A DNA stretch of 60,022 nucleotides from Betaproteobacteria bacterium (GTDB lineage Bacteria > Pseudomonadota > Gammaproteobacteria > Burkholderiales > SG8-39): assembly GCA_947476535.1 (NCBI GenBank), contig CANJRC010000001.1:1-60022 (forward strand), read 5' to 3'. The translations under genes and the position numbers were made by a program. This document shows, in pieces, positions 49,094 through 58,962 of this stretch. Below the pieces are notes generated by a model. That model had not been told where the DNA came from. It made no database searches and saw only the letters and a list, made by a program, of their open reading frames with translations. How positions within the stretch are numbered: the first letter of the stretch is position 1; the number at the start of each line of letters is the position of its first letter.

Positions 49094-51469
49094 TCAACGC
49101 GCAGCCGTCACGACGACACGCTTGTCCAGCAGTTGCGCAATTTCGCCCTCGCCGTAACCCAGTTCGCCGAGCAGCGCGACGGTGTGCTCGCCGATGGCGC
49201 ACGGCTGCCCATGCCGGTTCGGGCTGACCGAGAAGCGCGTACGCGGCTTCATGCGCCAGTACTCGCCGAACAGCGGATGGTTCTCGCCCGCAACCAGCTC
49301 GTTCTCGACCATGAACTCCTGGAATGAGCTCGACACCGCGGCCGCAGGCGCGCCGGCCGCGTTGAGGCGCGCTTCTAGCGCCGCCGCATCGAAGGTTGCG
49401 ATCTCACCTGCGATGGCGGCGCTCAAGGCCGCGTCGTTCTTCTCGCGCGCCGCGGCATCCTTGTATGCCGGGTCTGCGAGCCACTCCGGATGGCCCAGTG
49501 CCTGCGCAAGGCGCTGCCATTCTCCTTCCTGGGCAGCGCTCAGCATGATCCAGCCGTCGCGCGTCGGGTAGAGCCGGTTGAGCGCACCGAAGCCGAATTG
49601 CTGCGAGTCAAGCGACGGCAGGCTCGGCGCCCCCTGGTAGTGGGTCAGCCGCTCGCCGTGCACGTAGCCGGCGCTGGTCAGCATGGTGGTCTCGACGTAC
49701 TGCCCCCTGCCCGTCTTTTCACGCGCCAGGAGACCCATGGCGAGCGCGACACCGACACCGATGCCCGCGCACGGGTCGGGATAGGAATCGTCCACCGGCG
49801 GGTTGTCGCGACCGCCTTGCAGGATGCCCGCGCCGCACAGGGCGTGCGGCGTGGAGTGGAAGGCCGGCCGGTGGCTCTCGGGTCCCTTGGATCCGTAAGA
49901 AGCCGCATACAGGTACACCAGGCGCGGGTTGAGCTTGTGCACGGTGTCGAAATCCACGCCAAGACGCTCGGGCACCCCCGGACGAAAATTATGGACCAGC
50001 GCGTCGGCCATCTTGACCGCGCGCCGGAAGATCTCCTTGCCCTCGGGCGTCTTCATGTCAACAGGCAGACTTTCCTTGCCGTTGAGGATGTGCACCGCCT
50101 CGAGCCCGGTGCGCCGGTAGGAGTCACCCTCCAGCGGTTCGATCTTGATCACGCGCGCGCCCAGCTCGGCGAGGAAGGTTGCGCCCATGGGTGCGGCGAG
50201 AAAGTTCGCCAGCTCGAGGATGGTGACGCCTTCGAGCGGCGGTCGCGACAGGCCCGTGCCCGCCTTTGCCCCCGTACCCGCCTTTGTCGCCGCGCCTGCG
50301 GCAGGGGCCGCCTTGCGCACGCAAAAGGCCGCGAGCTCGCCCTGGTGCTCCCCCGCCGCAGGCGCGCTCGCGCCAATGCGCGACGGGGTGTCCGAGAACA
50401 GCGCCAGCGGCCCCACCTGCGTCACCGGCCCCACGCGCCGATCGGCGATCGTCACCACGCGCTCGTTCAGCACCATTTGCGGATGGCGCAGGAATTCCTC
50501 GAACGTTAGGAACGGATCCGCGCCGGCATCGATCTTGGTGCTGAATATTTCCATCCACTCGGCCTGGGTACGGGTAGCCATGCGCTCGCGCACGATCGCC
50601 TCGATCTCCTCGATATCCTCGTTGCTCTTGAAGCCGAGCGGTGCCTTCCTGAAGCGCTCTTCCTCAAGAAGATGCCCGAGCTCCATCGCCTTGAACCAGT
50701 TCCGGAAATGATCGTCCTGGCGCGCGCACATCTGGATGTAGCGCCCATCCCTGCACTTCGCCGTGAGGAAGCACAGCATGATGCCGCGCTTGATCAATGC
50801 CACGGCGCCCTTGCGGACAGGCACAACCTTGCCGCCCTGGCGCTCGAAGGCGAGGCGCATGGTGGTGGCGCTCAGGCCGTCCAGAAGGCTCGTCTCCACG
50901 CGCTGCCCGAGCCCGCAGCGATTGCGCGCGTAGAGTGCGGCGGAGATGCCCTGGATCGCCAGGCCCGCGGCGCCGTAGGCGCCGATCGGCGAAGTGATAT
51001 AGATGGGCCGGTCGCTGAAGAGGGCGCCGCTGATGATGTCATTGCCGTTGACACGCCCGCTCCTGGCGAACACGAGCTCCGAGCGCGGGGCAATGGCTTC
51101 ATGTTGCCTCGCCAAGCCGAAACCGCTGATCGAGCATGAGATGAGATCGGGGCGTCGCGCCGCGAGCGCGTCATGGTCCAGGCCAAGAGCCTCGGCCCTG
51201 CCGGGCTCGAAGGATTCCAGCACCACGTCGGCGGCCAGCGCGAGATCGACCGCGGCACGCCGCCCTTCGGCGCTGTCGAGATCCAGCACCACGCTCTTCT
51301 TGCCGCGGTTCCACATGAGGAAACCGGGGCTCGTGCGCGACGTGTCGCCCCCCGGCGGCTCGACCTTGATCACCTCGGCCCCGTTGTCCGCCAGCATCAT
51401 GCCCGCCAGCGAGACAGCCATTGCCGAGCCGAACTCGACCACCCTCAGACCGTCGTATGCCTGCGCCAC
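49094..51469 (-). CDS. Double CaiB/BaiF CoA-transferase (two fused copies)
   Basis: A 791-residue protein made of two class III CoA-transferase domains joined by an Ala/Gly/Lys-rich linker near residues 380-400. Half 1 begins GLRVVEFGSAMAVSLAGM, and half 2 begins GVTILELANFLAAPMGAT. The loop expected to hold the catalytic Asp reads GQRVETSLLDGLSA in half 1 (Asp present) but GQYVETTMLTSAGY in half 2 (Thr), so half 2 may be structural. CaiB-type enzymes need interlocked dimers, and such fusions let one chain form the pair. Start is the GTG at 51469, 11 bases beyond the amidohydrolase stop (51481), which implies one operon. Confidence 0.9.
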   Translation of the reverse strand: MAQAYDGLRVVEFGSAMAVSLAGMMLADNGAEVIKVEPPGGDTSRTSPGFLMWNRGKKSVVLDLDSAEGRRAAVDLALAADVVLESFEPGRAEALGLDHDALAARRPDLISCSISGFGLARQHEAIAPRSELVFARSGRVNGNDIISGALFSDRPIYITSPIGAYGAAGLAIQGISAALYARNRCGLGQRVETSLLDGLSATTMRLAFERQGGKVVPVRKGAVALIKRGIMLCFLTAKCRDGRYIQMCARQDDHFRNWFKAMELGHLLEEERFRKAPLGFKSNEDIEEIEAIVRERMATRTQAEWMEIFSTKIDAGADPFLTFEEFLRHPQMVLNERVVTIADRRVGPVTQVGPLALFSDTPSRIGASAPAAGEHQGELAAFCVRKAAPAAGAATKAGTGAKAGTGLSRPPLEGVTILELANFLAAPMGATFLAELGARVIKIEPLEGDSYRRTGLEAVHILNGKESLPVDMKTPEGKEIFRRAVKMADALVHNFRPGVPERLGVDFDTVHKLNPRLVYLYAASYGSKGPESHRPAFHSTPHALCGAGILQGGRDNPPVDDSYPDPCAGIGVGVALAMGLLAREKTGRGQYVETTMLTSAGYVHGERLTHYQGAPSLPSLDSQQFGFGALNRLYPTRDGWIMLSAAQEGEWQRLAQALGHPEWLADPAYKDAAAREKNDAALSAAIAGEIATFDAAALEARLNAAGAPAAAVSSSFQEFMVENELVAGENHPLFGEYWRMKPRTRFSVSPNRHGQPCAIGEHTVALLGELGYGEGEIAQLLDKRVVVTAAR

Positions 51470-51480
51470 AGGAACGGCTC

Positions 51481-52632
51481 TCAGGCCACGAGACCAGGCA
51501 GGCGGTAGAGGCGCACGGCGTTCTGCGCCTGTATCAGCCTGCAGTCCTCCGCAGACACGCCGCCGAAATACTGCGACAGCGAGCGCTGCGTGAACGGCCA
51601 GTCCCCGCCCATGTGCGGGAAGTCATCCGACCAGAGCATGTTCTTCACGCCCACCGAGTCACGATTGCGGATGGCGTAGGTGTCGGTGATGAAGGTATAA
51701 AAATAGTGCTCGTCGAAGTACTTCGACGGCGCCTTGGAGAGCGCGATGTTCGAACCGCGCGCCTGGCGATGGTAGCGGTTGTCGATCTGCTCCTTGAAGA
51801 AAGGCACCCAGCCGGCGTCGACTTCCGAGAACACGATCTTGAAGTTCGGGTAACGGTCGAGCACTCCCGCCCACATGAATTCGAGCATGCGCTTCTCGGC
51901 GTCGCGATTGCGCGTGCCGCCGGTGATCCGCTCGGTGTGCTTGGCCGGGCTCTTGTCGCGCAGGTCGACATGGATCGACAGCGGGATGTCCATCTCGGCG
52001 AGCAGCCGCCACAGCGGCTCGTCCTCCTTGCCCAGCGTGGTCGTGCCGTTCGGGTAACAGTTGATCACCGGGCCCACCATGCCCGGCATTTCGATGAAAT
52101 GCTCGAGCTCCGCGATGGCATCCTTGACGCCCGTCGCGGGCAACCAGATCGCGCCGAACAGCCGGTCCGGCGCGTAGGAGACGAATTCCGCCATGAATTC
52201 GTTGTAGGCGCGGACCATGGCCCGCTGCAACTCGGGATCAGGGTTCGTGATGACCCCCGCCGACAGGCGCGGGGTTCCGAACATGATGGCCGCATCCACG
52301 CCGTCCACATCCATGTCCTTCAGGCGCTCCTTCGGGACGTAGCCGCCCTTTCGCACGCGGTCCCAGCGCAGCCAGTCTCTGCACTCCTCCGGCTTGAGCC
52401 CGGCGCACACGTTGAGGCCGAAACTGATCGGGTCCTTCACGCCCTCGATGATCCAGCCGTCGCCCTCGCGCAGGCGCTTGATGTGCGGCACCCGGTCCTT
52501 GAACTTCTTCACCACACGGCTGGTCCACATGTCCGGCGGCTCGTTGATGTGCTGGTCAGCGGAGACCAGCTGATAGGTCTTCCTTGCTCCTGACTTTGCT
52601 GCGGCGTTTCCGGCGGACTTCCTGGCTGCCAT
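51481..52632 (-). CDS. Amidohydrolase-2 family protein
   Basis: A 383-residue TIM-barrel amidohydrolase. Near the start YQLVSADQHINEPPDMW has the D-x-H metal pair, DVDGVDAAIMF and RLFGAIWLPATGVKDA are barrel strands, RYPNFKIVFSEVDAGWVPFF holds the usual [HE]-x-G-W/P region with Glu in place of His, and MLWSDDFPHMGGDWP carries the S-D-x-P-H acidic metal ligand. I prefer the ATG at 52632 (AGGGA 7 bases upstream) over 52650. It starts the operon with the double CoA-transferase and Bug genes. Related family members in the window are 1-422 and 57552-58922. Confidence 0.9.
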   Translation of the reverse strand: MAARKSAGNAAAKSGARKTYQLVSADQHINEPPDMWTSRVVKKFKDRVPHIKRLREGDGWIIEGVKDPISFGLNVCAGLKPEECRDWLRWDRVRKGGYVPKERLKDMDVDGVDAAIMFGTPRLSAGVITNPDPELQRAMVRAYNEFMAEFVSYAPDRLFGAIWLPATGVKDAIAELEHFIEMPGMVGPVINCYPNGTTTLGKEDEPLWRLLAEMDIPLSIHVDLRDKSPAKHTERITGGTRNRDAEKRMLEFMWAGVLDRYPNFKIVFSEVDAGWVPFFKEQIDNRYHRQARGSNIALSKAPSKYFDEHYFYTFITDTYAIRNRDSVGVKNMLWSDDFPHMGGDWPFTQRSLSQYFGGVSAEDCRLIQAQNAVRLYRLPGLVA

Positions 52633-52837
52633 GGCATCTTCCCTATTCATTGAGATCTCGACTGAAAAACGAACCGCTCCATCCGACTAACAATGAGGAC
52701 TATATGCGAGTTCATAGGCCGGTTCAATGCGTAGTGCGCATGGCAGTGAAAACCTCTAGACTCGCGTTGTCCCAAGCCTCTCCCGGGCGCGCCACGCATC
52801 AACCCGCCACAAAAGCCTCGACGCTCAAACTTTGATC

Positions 52838-53779
52838 ATGACCAAGATCGACTCTCCCCGTCGCGCTCCGCGTGCTCCGCGCATGCGCAGTGCGCTATTT
52901 GCACCCGGTCATCGAAGGGATTTTCTCGACAAGCTGTGGCGCTCAGGCGCTGACGGCGTCATCCTGGACCTGGAGGACTCCGTACCTGCGGCGCTGCGGC
53001 CGGATGCGCGCAGCGCCATCGCATCCTGGATCGCGCTTCCGCAGTCGGCGCGTCAAATCATCTGCGTACGCATCAACGCGCTCGACCAGAATTGCCTTGA
53101 AGAAGATGTGGGAGCAGCGATTTCCCATTCGCTGGTGGCGTTGCAGATTCCCAAAGTCCGGGGACCGGAAGACGTACTCCGCGTGGAGAAGGTGCTGGCA
53201 CGCCTCGAGGCCCAAGCAGGACTGGGCGCGATTCAGATCCTGATCTGGCCACTGCTGGAAACTGCACTGTCGGTTCGCAACTCCTTCGAGATCGCGACTT
53301 GCTCTCCGAGGATCGCCTACATGGGGGCAGGCGCATCGCCCAATGGCGACCTGGCGCGCGACCTGGGTCTTCATCACACCGACTCGATGCTTGAAACGCT
53401 GTACGTCCGCAGCAAAGTCATCGTTGATGTGCGCGCCGCCGGCGTGCCCAACCCCATTGGCGGACTGAGCACAGCCATCGGCAAACCTGCCGAAGTGGAG
53501 CGCTACGCGCGGTTCATGCGCAGCCTGGGCTACGAGGGGATCATGGCCATCCACCCGTCGCAAGTCGTCGTCGCCAACGCAGTGTTCGGACCTACCGTCG
53601 ATGAAATTGCGAACGCTCGAAAGTTGGTCGCCGCCTTCGATGCCGCACAGCGGGAAGGCAAAGGCGCGCTGGCCTTCGACGGAGGCATGATCGACATGGC
53701 CCACTATCGCACTGCACTGGAACTGCTCGATCGGGCCGGGGAATTCGATCGGCGACGCGCGTTGTTGCGAAGCGATTGA
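52838..53779 (+). CDS. HpcH/HpaI aldolase / citrate lyase beta-like (CitE-like) protein
   Basis: A 313-residue CitE-like TIM-barrel lyase. MRSALFAPGHRRDFLDKLWR, GVILDLEDSVPAALRPDAR (the D-L-E-D-S-V metal/CoA motif), CVRINALDQNC, and GYEGIMAIHPSQV are clear. Family members cleave or form C-C bonds in CoA esters such as malyl-, citramalyl- or citryl-CoA. A TTG two codons earlier is in frame; the ATG is preferred, though neither has a ribosome site. It diverges from the amidohydrolase at 52632, with 205 bases between. It could process a CoA ester made by the adjacent CoA-transferase, an inference from position. Confidence 0.9.
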   Translation: MTKIDSPRRAPRAPRMRSALFAPGHRRDFLDKLWRSGADGVILDLEDSVPAALRPDARSAIASWIALPQSARQIICVRINALDQNCLEEDVGAAISHSLVALQIPKVRGPEDVLRVEKVLARLEAQAGLGAIQILIWPLLETALSVRNSFEIATCSPRIAYMGAGASPNGDLARDLGLHHTDSMLETLYVRSKVIVDVRAAGVPNPIGGLSTAIGKPAEVERYARFMRSLGYEGIMAIHPSQVVVANAVFGPTVDEIANARKLVAAFDAAQREGKGALAFDGGMIDMAHYRTALELLDRAGEFDRRRALLRSD

Positions 53780-53894
53780 ATCGGGGAATGAATTCATCGG
53801 CCCCGGGTGTGCCCGCATATCGCCCGTATCCGGGGTTATTCCGCCAACGCAGATCCGATCATCACCTGTGTGAAGCGGCCTGTCCGGCCATCCA

Positions 53895-54617
53895 TCACGC
53901 CCAGGCTTTCCCGGTTTGGTCGATCCAGGAACCGCTCGCTTCCAGAGTCAGTTCGTCAATTTGACCCAGCACAGTCTGGCCGGCCGCGTAAATGCTCGGG
54001 GATTGCGAAGCGGGTATGGCGGTTGGCACGCCAACCGCGGCCAGGTCGCGAAGCATGTCCGTATTCACCGGCCCCGGGCTGATCATGCGCACGGCAATGC
54101 CGCGCGGTCGCAGTTCAGTGGCGAGGAGGAATCCGAACGTATTGATCCCGGATTTCGACATCCGGTAGCCGTAGCTCCCGCCTCGCAGCGGGTTTCGGCC
54201 CAGCGTTCCGCCGCTGGTCGTGATCAGTATGACTTTGGAGCCCGACGCGAGGTTCGGAAGCACTGCTTGTACGGTGCGGGCGGAACCCACGGTATTCACG
54301 CGCAATTCCTCCAGCACTGCGTCAAGGTCAAGCTTGTCGATGCTGCCAAACGTGTAGCTCACGTTGATGCCGGCATTGCAAACCACAACATCGATCGCCT
54401 CCTTGCCAATGGCGCTTCGCAGTCTTTCGGTCGCCGCAACCTCGCCGATGTCGATGCCCTCCACGACGCGAACACCAAGCGCGCTGAGTTCGGGCGTGGT
54501 CTTGCGGCAGGCGGCGAACACCTCGTCGCCGCGCCTGGCCATCACCGCACAGATGCCCAGCCCGAGGCCCCGGGACGCCCCCGTAACCAGCGCCTTCACG
54601 ACGCGCGCACTCCGCAA
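53895..54617 (-). CDS. SDR family oxidoreductase (canonical triad)
   Basis: A 240-residue short-chain dehydrogenase/reductase. ALVTGASRGLGLGICAVMAR gives T-G-x-x-x-G-x-G, VVVCNAGIN the N-A-G motif, ILITTSGGTLGRNP the catalytic Ser and YGYRMSKSGINTF the Y-x-x-x-K pair, and MISPGPVNTDM the P-G. Unlike the SDRs at 18126 and 30546, this one keeps the full triad. The start is either the TTG at 54617 or the GTG at 54599, neither with a strong ribosome site. It lies 107 bases downstream of the aldehyde dehydrogenase gene. Confidence 0.9.
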   Translation of the reverse strand: MRSARVVKALVTGASRGLGLGICAVMARRGDEVFAACRKTTPELSALGVRVVEGIDIGEVAATERLRSAIGKEAIDVVVCNAGINVSYTFGSIDKLDLDAVLEELRVNTVGSARTVQAVLPNLASGSKVILITTSGGTLGRNPLRGGSYGYRMSKSGINTFGFLLATELRPRGIAVRMISPGPVNTDMLRDLAAVGVPTAIPASQSPSIYAAGQTVLGQIDELTLEASGSWIDQTGKAWA

Positions 54618-54724
54618 GGGGTGCGGACCCGAGTTCCGCGATCCGGGTTTGAGCCAAAGCCGATCAGATAGTCGGGTTTCATGATTTCCCCGTTCCGTCC
54701 GGTTTCAAGATACATGGAGCAGCT

Positions 54725-56230
54725 TCAAATGGTAACAAACACCGATTTCATCTCGCTATAGAACTCGACCGAGTACTTGCCGCCTTCTCGTCCGATACCA
54801 GAATGCTTGTAACCGCCGAATGGCGCCATCTCGTTGCGCATGCCGTAGCCGTTTATCCACACATTACCGGCGCGCAGCTGCCGAGCAACGCGAATGGCCC
54901 GGCTGACATCCCGGGTCCAGATGCCGGAACCAAGGCCATAAACCGTATCGTTACCCTGCCGAATGGCATCTTCTTCCGTGTCGAACGCAATCAATGAGGC
55001 CACCGGACCGAAGATTTCCTCCCGAGCGATGCGCATACTGTTGTTCACGTTGCAAAACACCGTTGGGTTGACGTAGTAACCCTTGCCGTCATTCCGCTTG
55101 CCACCGGCGGCCAGGCGCGCGCCTTCGCGCACCCCAAGATCGACATAGCCGGTAACGCGCTCATGCTGTGCGGCGGACACCAGCGGGCCGATGCTGGCGG
55201 CCGTATCCCACGGCGATGCAACTTTCATGGCAGCGGCATACCTGGCAAACTCGGCGGCAAACTCCGCGTAGATGTCCCGCTGCACGAAGACTCTGGACCC
55301 GGCAAAACACATCTGTCCATGGTTGCGGAACACGCCCATGGCAGCATTGGGCACGGCCTTCTCCAGATCGACATCGGCAAAGATGATGTGCGGCGATTTT
55401 CCGCCGAGCTCGAGCATCACCTTCTTGAAGTTCTCTGACGATGCCTTGACGATTTCCTTGCCAACGCTTGCCGAACCGGTAAACGATATGGCGTCCACAT
55501 CCCGATGATTGGCGAGCGCACTGCCCGCCCCAACGCCAAATCCGGTCACAATATTAATGACACCTTCGGGAAAACCGGACTCACTGATGAGCTCCGCCAG
55601 ACGTAATGCTGACAAAGGCGTCTGCTCGGCCGGCTTCAGCACCACGGTGTTCCCCACAGCCAGCGCAATGCCCGGCTTGCGCGCCGCCAGCACCGCCGGC
55701 CCATTCCATGGAATGATGATCCCGCACACGCCCAGCGGCTCGCGCAACGAGAAGCTGAAATTGTCCGGGCCAGTCGGGTAAGTCTCGCCCTCGACCTTGT
55801 TGGCCCAACTGGCGGCATCGCGAAGACTATCGGCAATTCCTCCCGCCCCTGCGCGCGTCACTGTGATCATCAGGCCGCTATCGAGCGTATCGATTTCCGC
55901 CAGTTCCTCCGCATGCGCTTGAACAAGGTCGGCGAGCCGGTTCAGCACCTTGGCGCGCTCTGCAGGCCGCATTCTTGGCCAGGGACCGCGATCGAAGGCC
56001 TTGCGTGCCGCCGCCACCGCGGCATCGATGTCAGCCTCGCCACCCTCGGCCACCATGGCCAGGCGCCGCTCGTTCGCCGGGTTGACGGTCTCGAAGGTCT
56101 TGCCCGACAAGGAAGGAACGAAGCGCCCGCCGATGTAGAGCCCGCGCGCGCCGCTCTTCAGGAAACGCAGCGTGTTTTCGTTGCGCGCGCCCTCGGTGGC
56201 AAGCGCCACGCTGTCGTCATTTTCCGCCAT
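54725..56230 (-). CDS. NAD(P)-dependent aldehyde dehydrogenase
   Basis: A 501-residue aldehyde dehydrogenase. IIPWNGPAVLAARKPGIALA is the cofactor entry, FTGSASVGKEI the G-x-x-x-x-G NAD site, MLELGGKSPHI the general base Glu segment and NHGQMCFAGSR the nucleophilic Cys. EEIFGPVASLIAF and the end APFGGYKHSGIGREGG are the usual closing motifs. The ATG at 56230 is taken because AAGGA precedes it; ATG 56248 is also possible. It oxidises an aldehyde to the acid, and could act after the alcohol dehydrogenase at 58963 or on an aldolase product. Confidence 0.95.
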   Translation of the reverse strand: MAENDDSVALATEGARNENTLRFLKSGARGLYIGGRFVPSLSGKTFETVNPANERRLAMVAEGGEADIDAAVAAARKAFDRGPWPRMRPAERAKVLNRLADLVQAHAEELAEIDTLDSGLMITVTRAGAGGIADSLRDAASWANKVEGETYPTGPDNFSFSLREPLGVCGIIIPWNGPAVLAARKPGIALAVGNTVVLKPAEQTPLSALRLAELISESGFPEGVINIVTGFGVGAGSALANHRDVDAISFTGSASVGKEIVKASSENFKKVMLELGGKSPHIIFADVDLEKAVPNAAMGVFRNHGQMCFAGSRVFVQRDIYAEFAAEFARYAAAMKVASPWDTAASIGPLVSAAQHERVTGYVDLGVREGARLAAGGKRNDGKGYYVNPTVFCNVNNSMRIAREEIFGPVASLIAFDTEEDAIRQGNDTVYGLGSGIWTRDVSRAIRVARQLRAGNVWINGYGMRNEMAPFGGYKHSGIGREGGKYSVEFYSEMKSVFVTI

Positions 56231-56340
56231 GGGTCCATCCTTGATCATGTTTGGCGCGCCTCTTCCCGGGCGCACTGATGCAGCCAGAGGGCATGCCCCC
56301 CCGATTCGCTGGCCGACTGCCCTTCCTGAAACACCACGCT

Positions 56341-57300
56341 CTATTGCGGCTTGAGGCCGATCGCCGCCGCGATCTCGGCGTAGCGCCTGCTTTGCGCATT
56401 GATCTGCCTGCTAATTTCAGCCGGATCCGCAGTCACCGATTCATAGCCGAACTTGGCCAGGATGGCCTTGCCTTCGGCGCTGCTCGTGACATCGTTGGAT
56501 GCGCGATAGAGAATGTCCACGACGTCTTTCGGCGTCTTCTGCGGGCCGAAGAGGCCGTTGGTGACGTAATACTTCACGTTCATGCCCTGCTCGGCCGTCG
56601 TCGGAATATCCGGCGCCAATGCCTGCCTTGCCTGCGACGTGACCGCGAGACCGACCCCAGCGCCAGTGTCGAGCACCGACTTCACCGTGGTGATCGGGGT
56701 CCAGAAGAACTGGATGTCATTGCTTGCCAGCGCGCGCACCGGTCCGGCCGTATCCGGATAGGGAATCGCCACCATGTCCAGACCATTGTCCCGGATGAAC
56801 CCGGTGGTTTCCAGCTGCACGGTCGTGCCACCGACCACGCCGTAGTTGTACTTGCCCGGATTGGCCTTGATGAAGGCAATGAAGTCGCGCATCGTCTTCA
56901 CCGGCAGCTTCGAATTGGCCACCATGGCGAACGGCGATGACCCGACGGAGGCAATCGGCAGGAGCTCCTGCGACAGCACGATCTGGTCCTTGATGAACAG
57001 GTTGGAGTAGAGAATCACGTCCGGTGCAAACAGCAGCGTGTAGCCATCGGGGGCTGCGCGCGTCACCGCGCTGCCACCGACGTAACCACCGGCCCCGGAA
57101 CGATTCTCGATGATGACCGGTTGCTTGAGCCGCGACTCCAGCAGCTTTGCCAACACCCGCCCCACGGCGTCCGTCGATCCACCGGGCGATGCCGGCACCA
57201 CGATGGTGACCGGCCGGCCGGGAAAAGCCTGCGCCATGGCCCCGTTCGTTGCAAGCGATGTCGTCAGGCAAATGGCCGTCGCAATGATTGTCATCTTCAT
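56341..57300 (-). CDS. Bug/TctC family periplasmic solute receptor
   Basis: A 319-residue Bug receptor. The ATG at 57300 has GGAGAGA 5-7 bases before it; an ATG six codons earlier overlaps that site and is disfavoured. The signal peptide ends in NGAMA-QAFPG. FPGRPVTIVVPASPGGSTDAV, VIIENRSGAGGYVG and TRAAPDGYTLLFA are the fold markers, with P-G-G-S-T-D kept. It lies 110 bases upstream of the aldehyde dehydrogenase gene on the same strand and diverges from an amidohydrolase. A shared carboxylate substrate is plausible. Confidence 0.93.
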   Translation of the reverse strand: MKMTIIATAICLTTSLATNGAMAQAFPGRPVTIVVPASPGGSTDAVGRVLAKLLESRLKQPVIIENRSGAGGYVGGSAVTRAAPDGYTLLFAPDVILYSNLFIKDQIVLSQELLPIASVGSSPFAMVANSKLPVKTMRDFIAFIKANPGKYNYGVVGGTTVQLETTGFIRDNGLDMVAIPYPDTAGPVRALASNDIQFFWTPITTVKSVLDTGAGVGLAVTSQARQALAPDIPTTAEQGMNVKYYVTNGLFGPQKTPKDVVDILYRASNDVTSSAEGKAILAKFGYESVTADPAEISRQINAQSRRYAEIAAAIGLKPQ

Positions 57301-57551
57301 AAGCTCTCTCCTTTTCATGCCGGATTGATTCTACAGTCGCGGGAATTGCGCCGGCAATGCGCTTTTTTCCCGCCGCGCAGCGCCCGCATGCTGCCGGATG
57401 TGCAAGGCCTTCTGCATGCAAGAAATGCATGGTTCCCGATAGTGCCACGCCCAGTGTATATTTGATCGCAACCTGCGATGGAGATCTTTTCCACGCCCCC
57501 CCACGGAATACGCCGCGACAAGAACGCCCGTGCGACGCAACGGAGGAACAC

Positions 57552-58922
57552 ATGAAAGCCGAGACCAAGAAGCCGCTGAAAAAGGATTTCCCCGTGTTCG
57601 ACTGTGACGCCCATGTCACGGAGTCGCCCGACCAATGGAACTACCTCACGGAAAAGGAACGCGAAGAGATTCGCCCCTGGTACTACCCCGAGGGCAGCAA
57701 CCTGATGGTGAACGGCAGCATCGGCACCATCAACATCTGGAATTCCGGCCGCATGGGATCGACCTGGGGCAAGCCGCGCGGCCCGGCAGTGCAGGAGCTT
57801 GGCGGGCCGGGACTCGACAAGCGCATGAAGCGCAAGCTCTACTCCATGGACCTCACCGAGGAGCAATGCGAATACGTGTGGCACAAGGGCGCGCGCGACC
57901 CGCATGCGCGCGTCAAGGACCTCGACCTGATGGGTATCGACCAGGTCATGGTCATACCGCTGCGCATGGTGTCGCACTTCCTGTTCATCAAGAACCATCG
58001 CGCCGCGGCCCTGGCCGCCCGCGCCTACAACGACTGGGCGTGGGACTGGTGCTCGCAATATCCAGATCGCCTGTTCCCTGCCGCCTGCGTGCCGAGCCAG
58101 AACCCCGAAATGGCAGCCGACGAAATCCGCCGTGTTGCCAAGCGCGGCTTCAAGGCCATGCTGGTCCGCCCGGTGGACGTGCTCGGAAACTACCCGATCA
58201 AGCCCGCGACGGCTCCCATGTGGCGGGCAATCGAGGAAACCGGCATCGTGGTCGGCATGCACCAGCTGACGGCACAGGGATCGGCGGCGAAAATTTCCCT
58301 GGGCTACAACCACCTCGACAGCCATAACTGGTCGCCCGCCAGCATGGTGGCGCGCGCGGAAAACCCTAACCAGATATCCATTGCCGGCCAAAGCCTGAGC
58401 TTCGTGCACGAGGCCAAGACCTGGCTTGCCAACGTGCTGCTGTCGGGCTTCCTCGAAAAGTACCCGGGCCTCACGCGCATGGCCATCATGGAATCGAACG
58501 CCGGCTGGTTGCCGCATGTGCTGGAGGAGTGCGACAAACAGTTCAAGCTGTATCGCAACGAGCGCCGCGCCATGGTGACGCGCTTGCCGAGCGAGATCTT
58601 CTTCGAACGCTTCCTGATCGCCTTCGAGGGCGACGAGACGGCGCTGTTCAAGCAGCACAAATACTTCGAGAACGTCGGCGTGTGGTCCTCTGACGCCTAC
58701 CATCACGACGCCGCCGACGCGTGGACGGCGATGCACGAGATGAACGACGCTGGCGTGCCGAAAGACACGCAGATCAAGCTCATGGGGGCGAACGCTTCGC
58801 GCATGTACGGCATCGAGCAAAAACTCTTCGTCACCCAGGAGCCGTCGAGCTACGTGCGGCCGGCCTGGTTTCCCAAGGCGGAAGACGTGAAGAAGGAATA
58901 CGCGCACCTCGAGCGCGGCTGA
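57552..58922 (+). CDS. Amidohydrolase-2 family protein
   Basis: A 456-residue member of the amidohydrolase-2 family, longer than the usual 300-390. FPVFDCDAHVTESPDQWNYL has the D-x-H pair, MGIDQVMVIPLRMVSHFLF and YNDWAWDWCSQYPDRLFP are early barrel elements, GIVVGMHQLTAQGSA has the barrel histidine, and NVGVWSSDAYHHDAAD has the S-S-D-x-x-H metal segment. An insertion after residue 80 (TINIWNSGRMGSTWGKPRG) accounts for extra length. GGAGG precedes the ATG. It is followed 41 bases later by the alcohol dehydrogenase gene, so the two are probably an operon. Confidence 0.9.
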   Translation: MKAETKKPLKKDFPVFDCDAHVTESPDQWNYLTEKEREEIRPWYYPEGSNLMVNGSIGTINIWNSGRMGSTWGKPRGPAVQELGGPGLDKRMKRKLYSMDLTEEQCEYVWHKGARDPHARVKDLDLMGIDQVMVIPLRMVSHFLFIKNHRAAALAARAYNDWAWDWCSQYPDRLFPAACVPSQNPEMAADEIRRVAKRGFKAMLVRPVDVLGNYPIKPATAPMWRAIEETGIVVGMHQLTAQGSAAKISLGYNHLDSHNWSPASMVARAENPNQISIAGQSLSFVHEAKTWLANVLLSGFLEKYPGLTRMAIMESNAGWLPHVLEECDKQFKLYRNERRAMVTRLPSEIFFERFLIAFEGDETALFKQHKYFENVGVWSSDAYHHDAADAWTAMHEMNDAGVPKDTQIKLMGANASRMYGIEQKLFVTQEPSSYVRPAWFPKAEDVKKEYAHLERG

Positions 58923-58962
58923 GCCGTACCCACCCAATCACAGATCAGATCAAGGACCTCTC

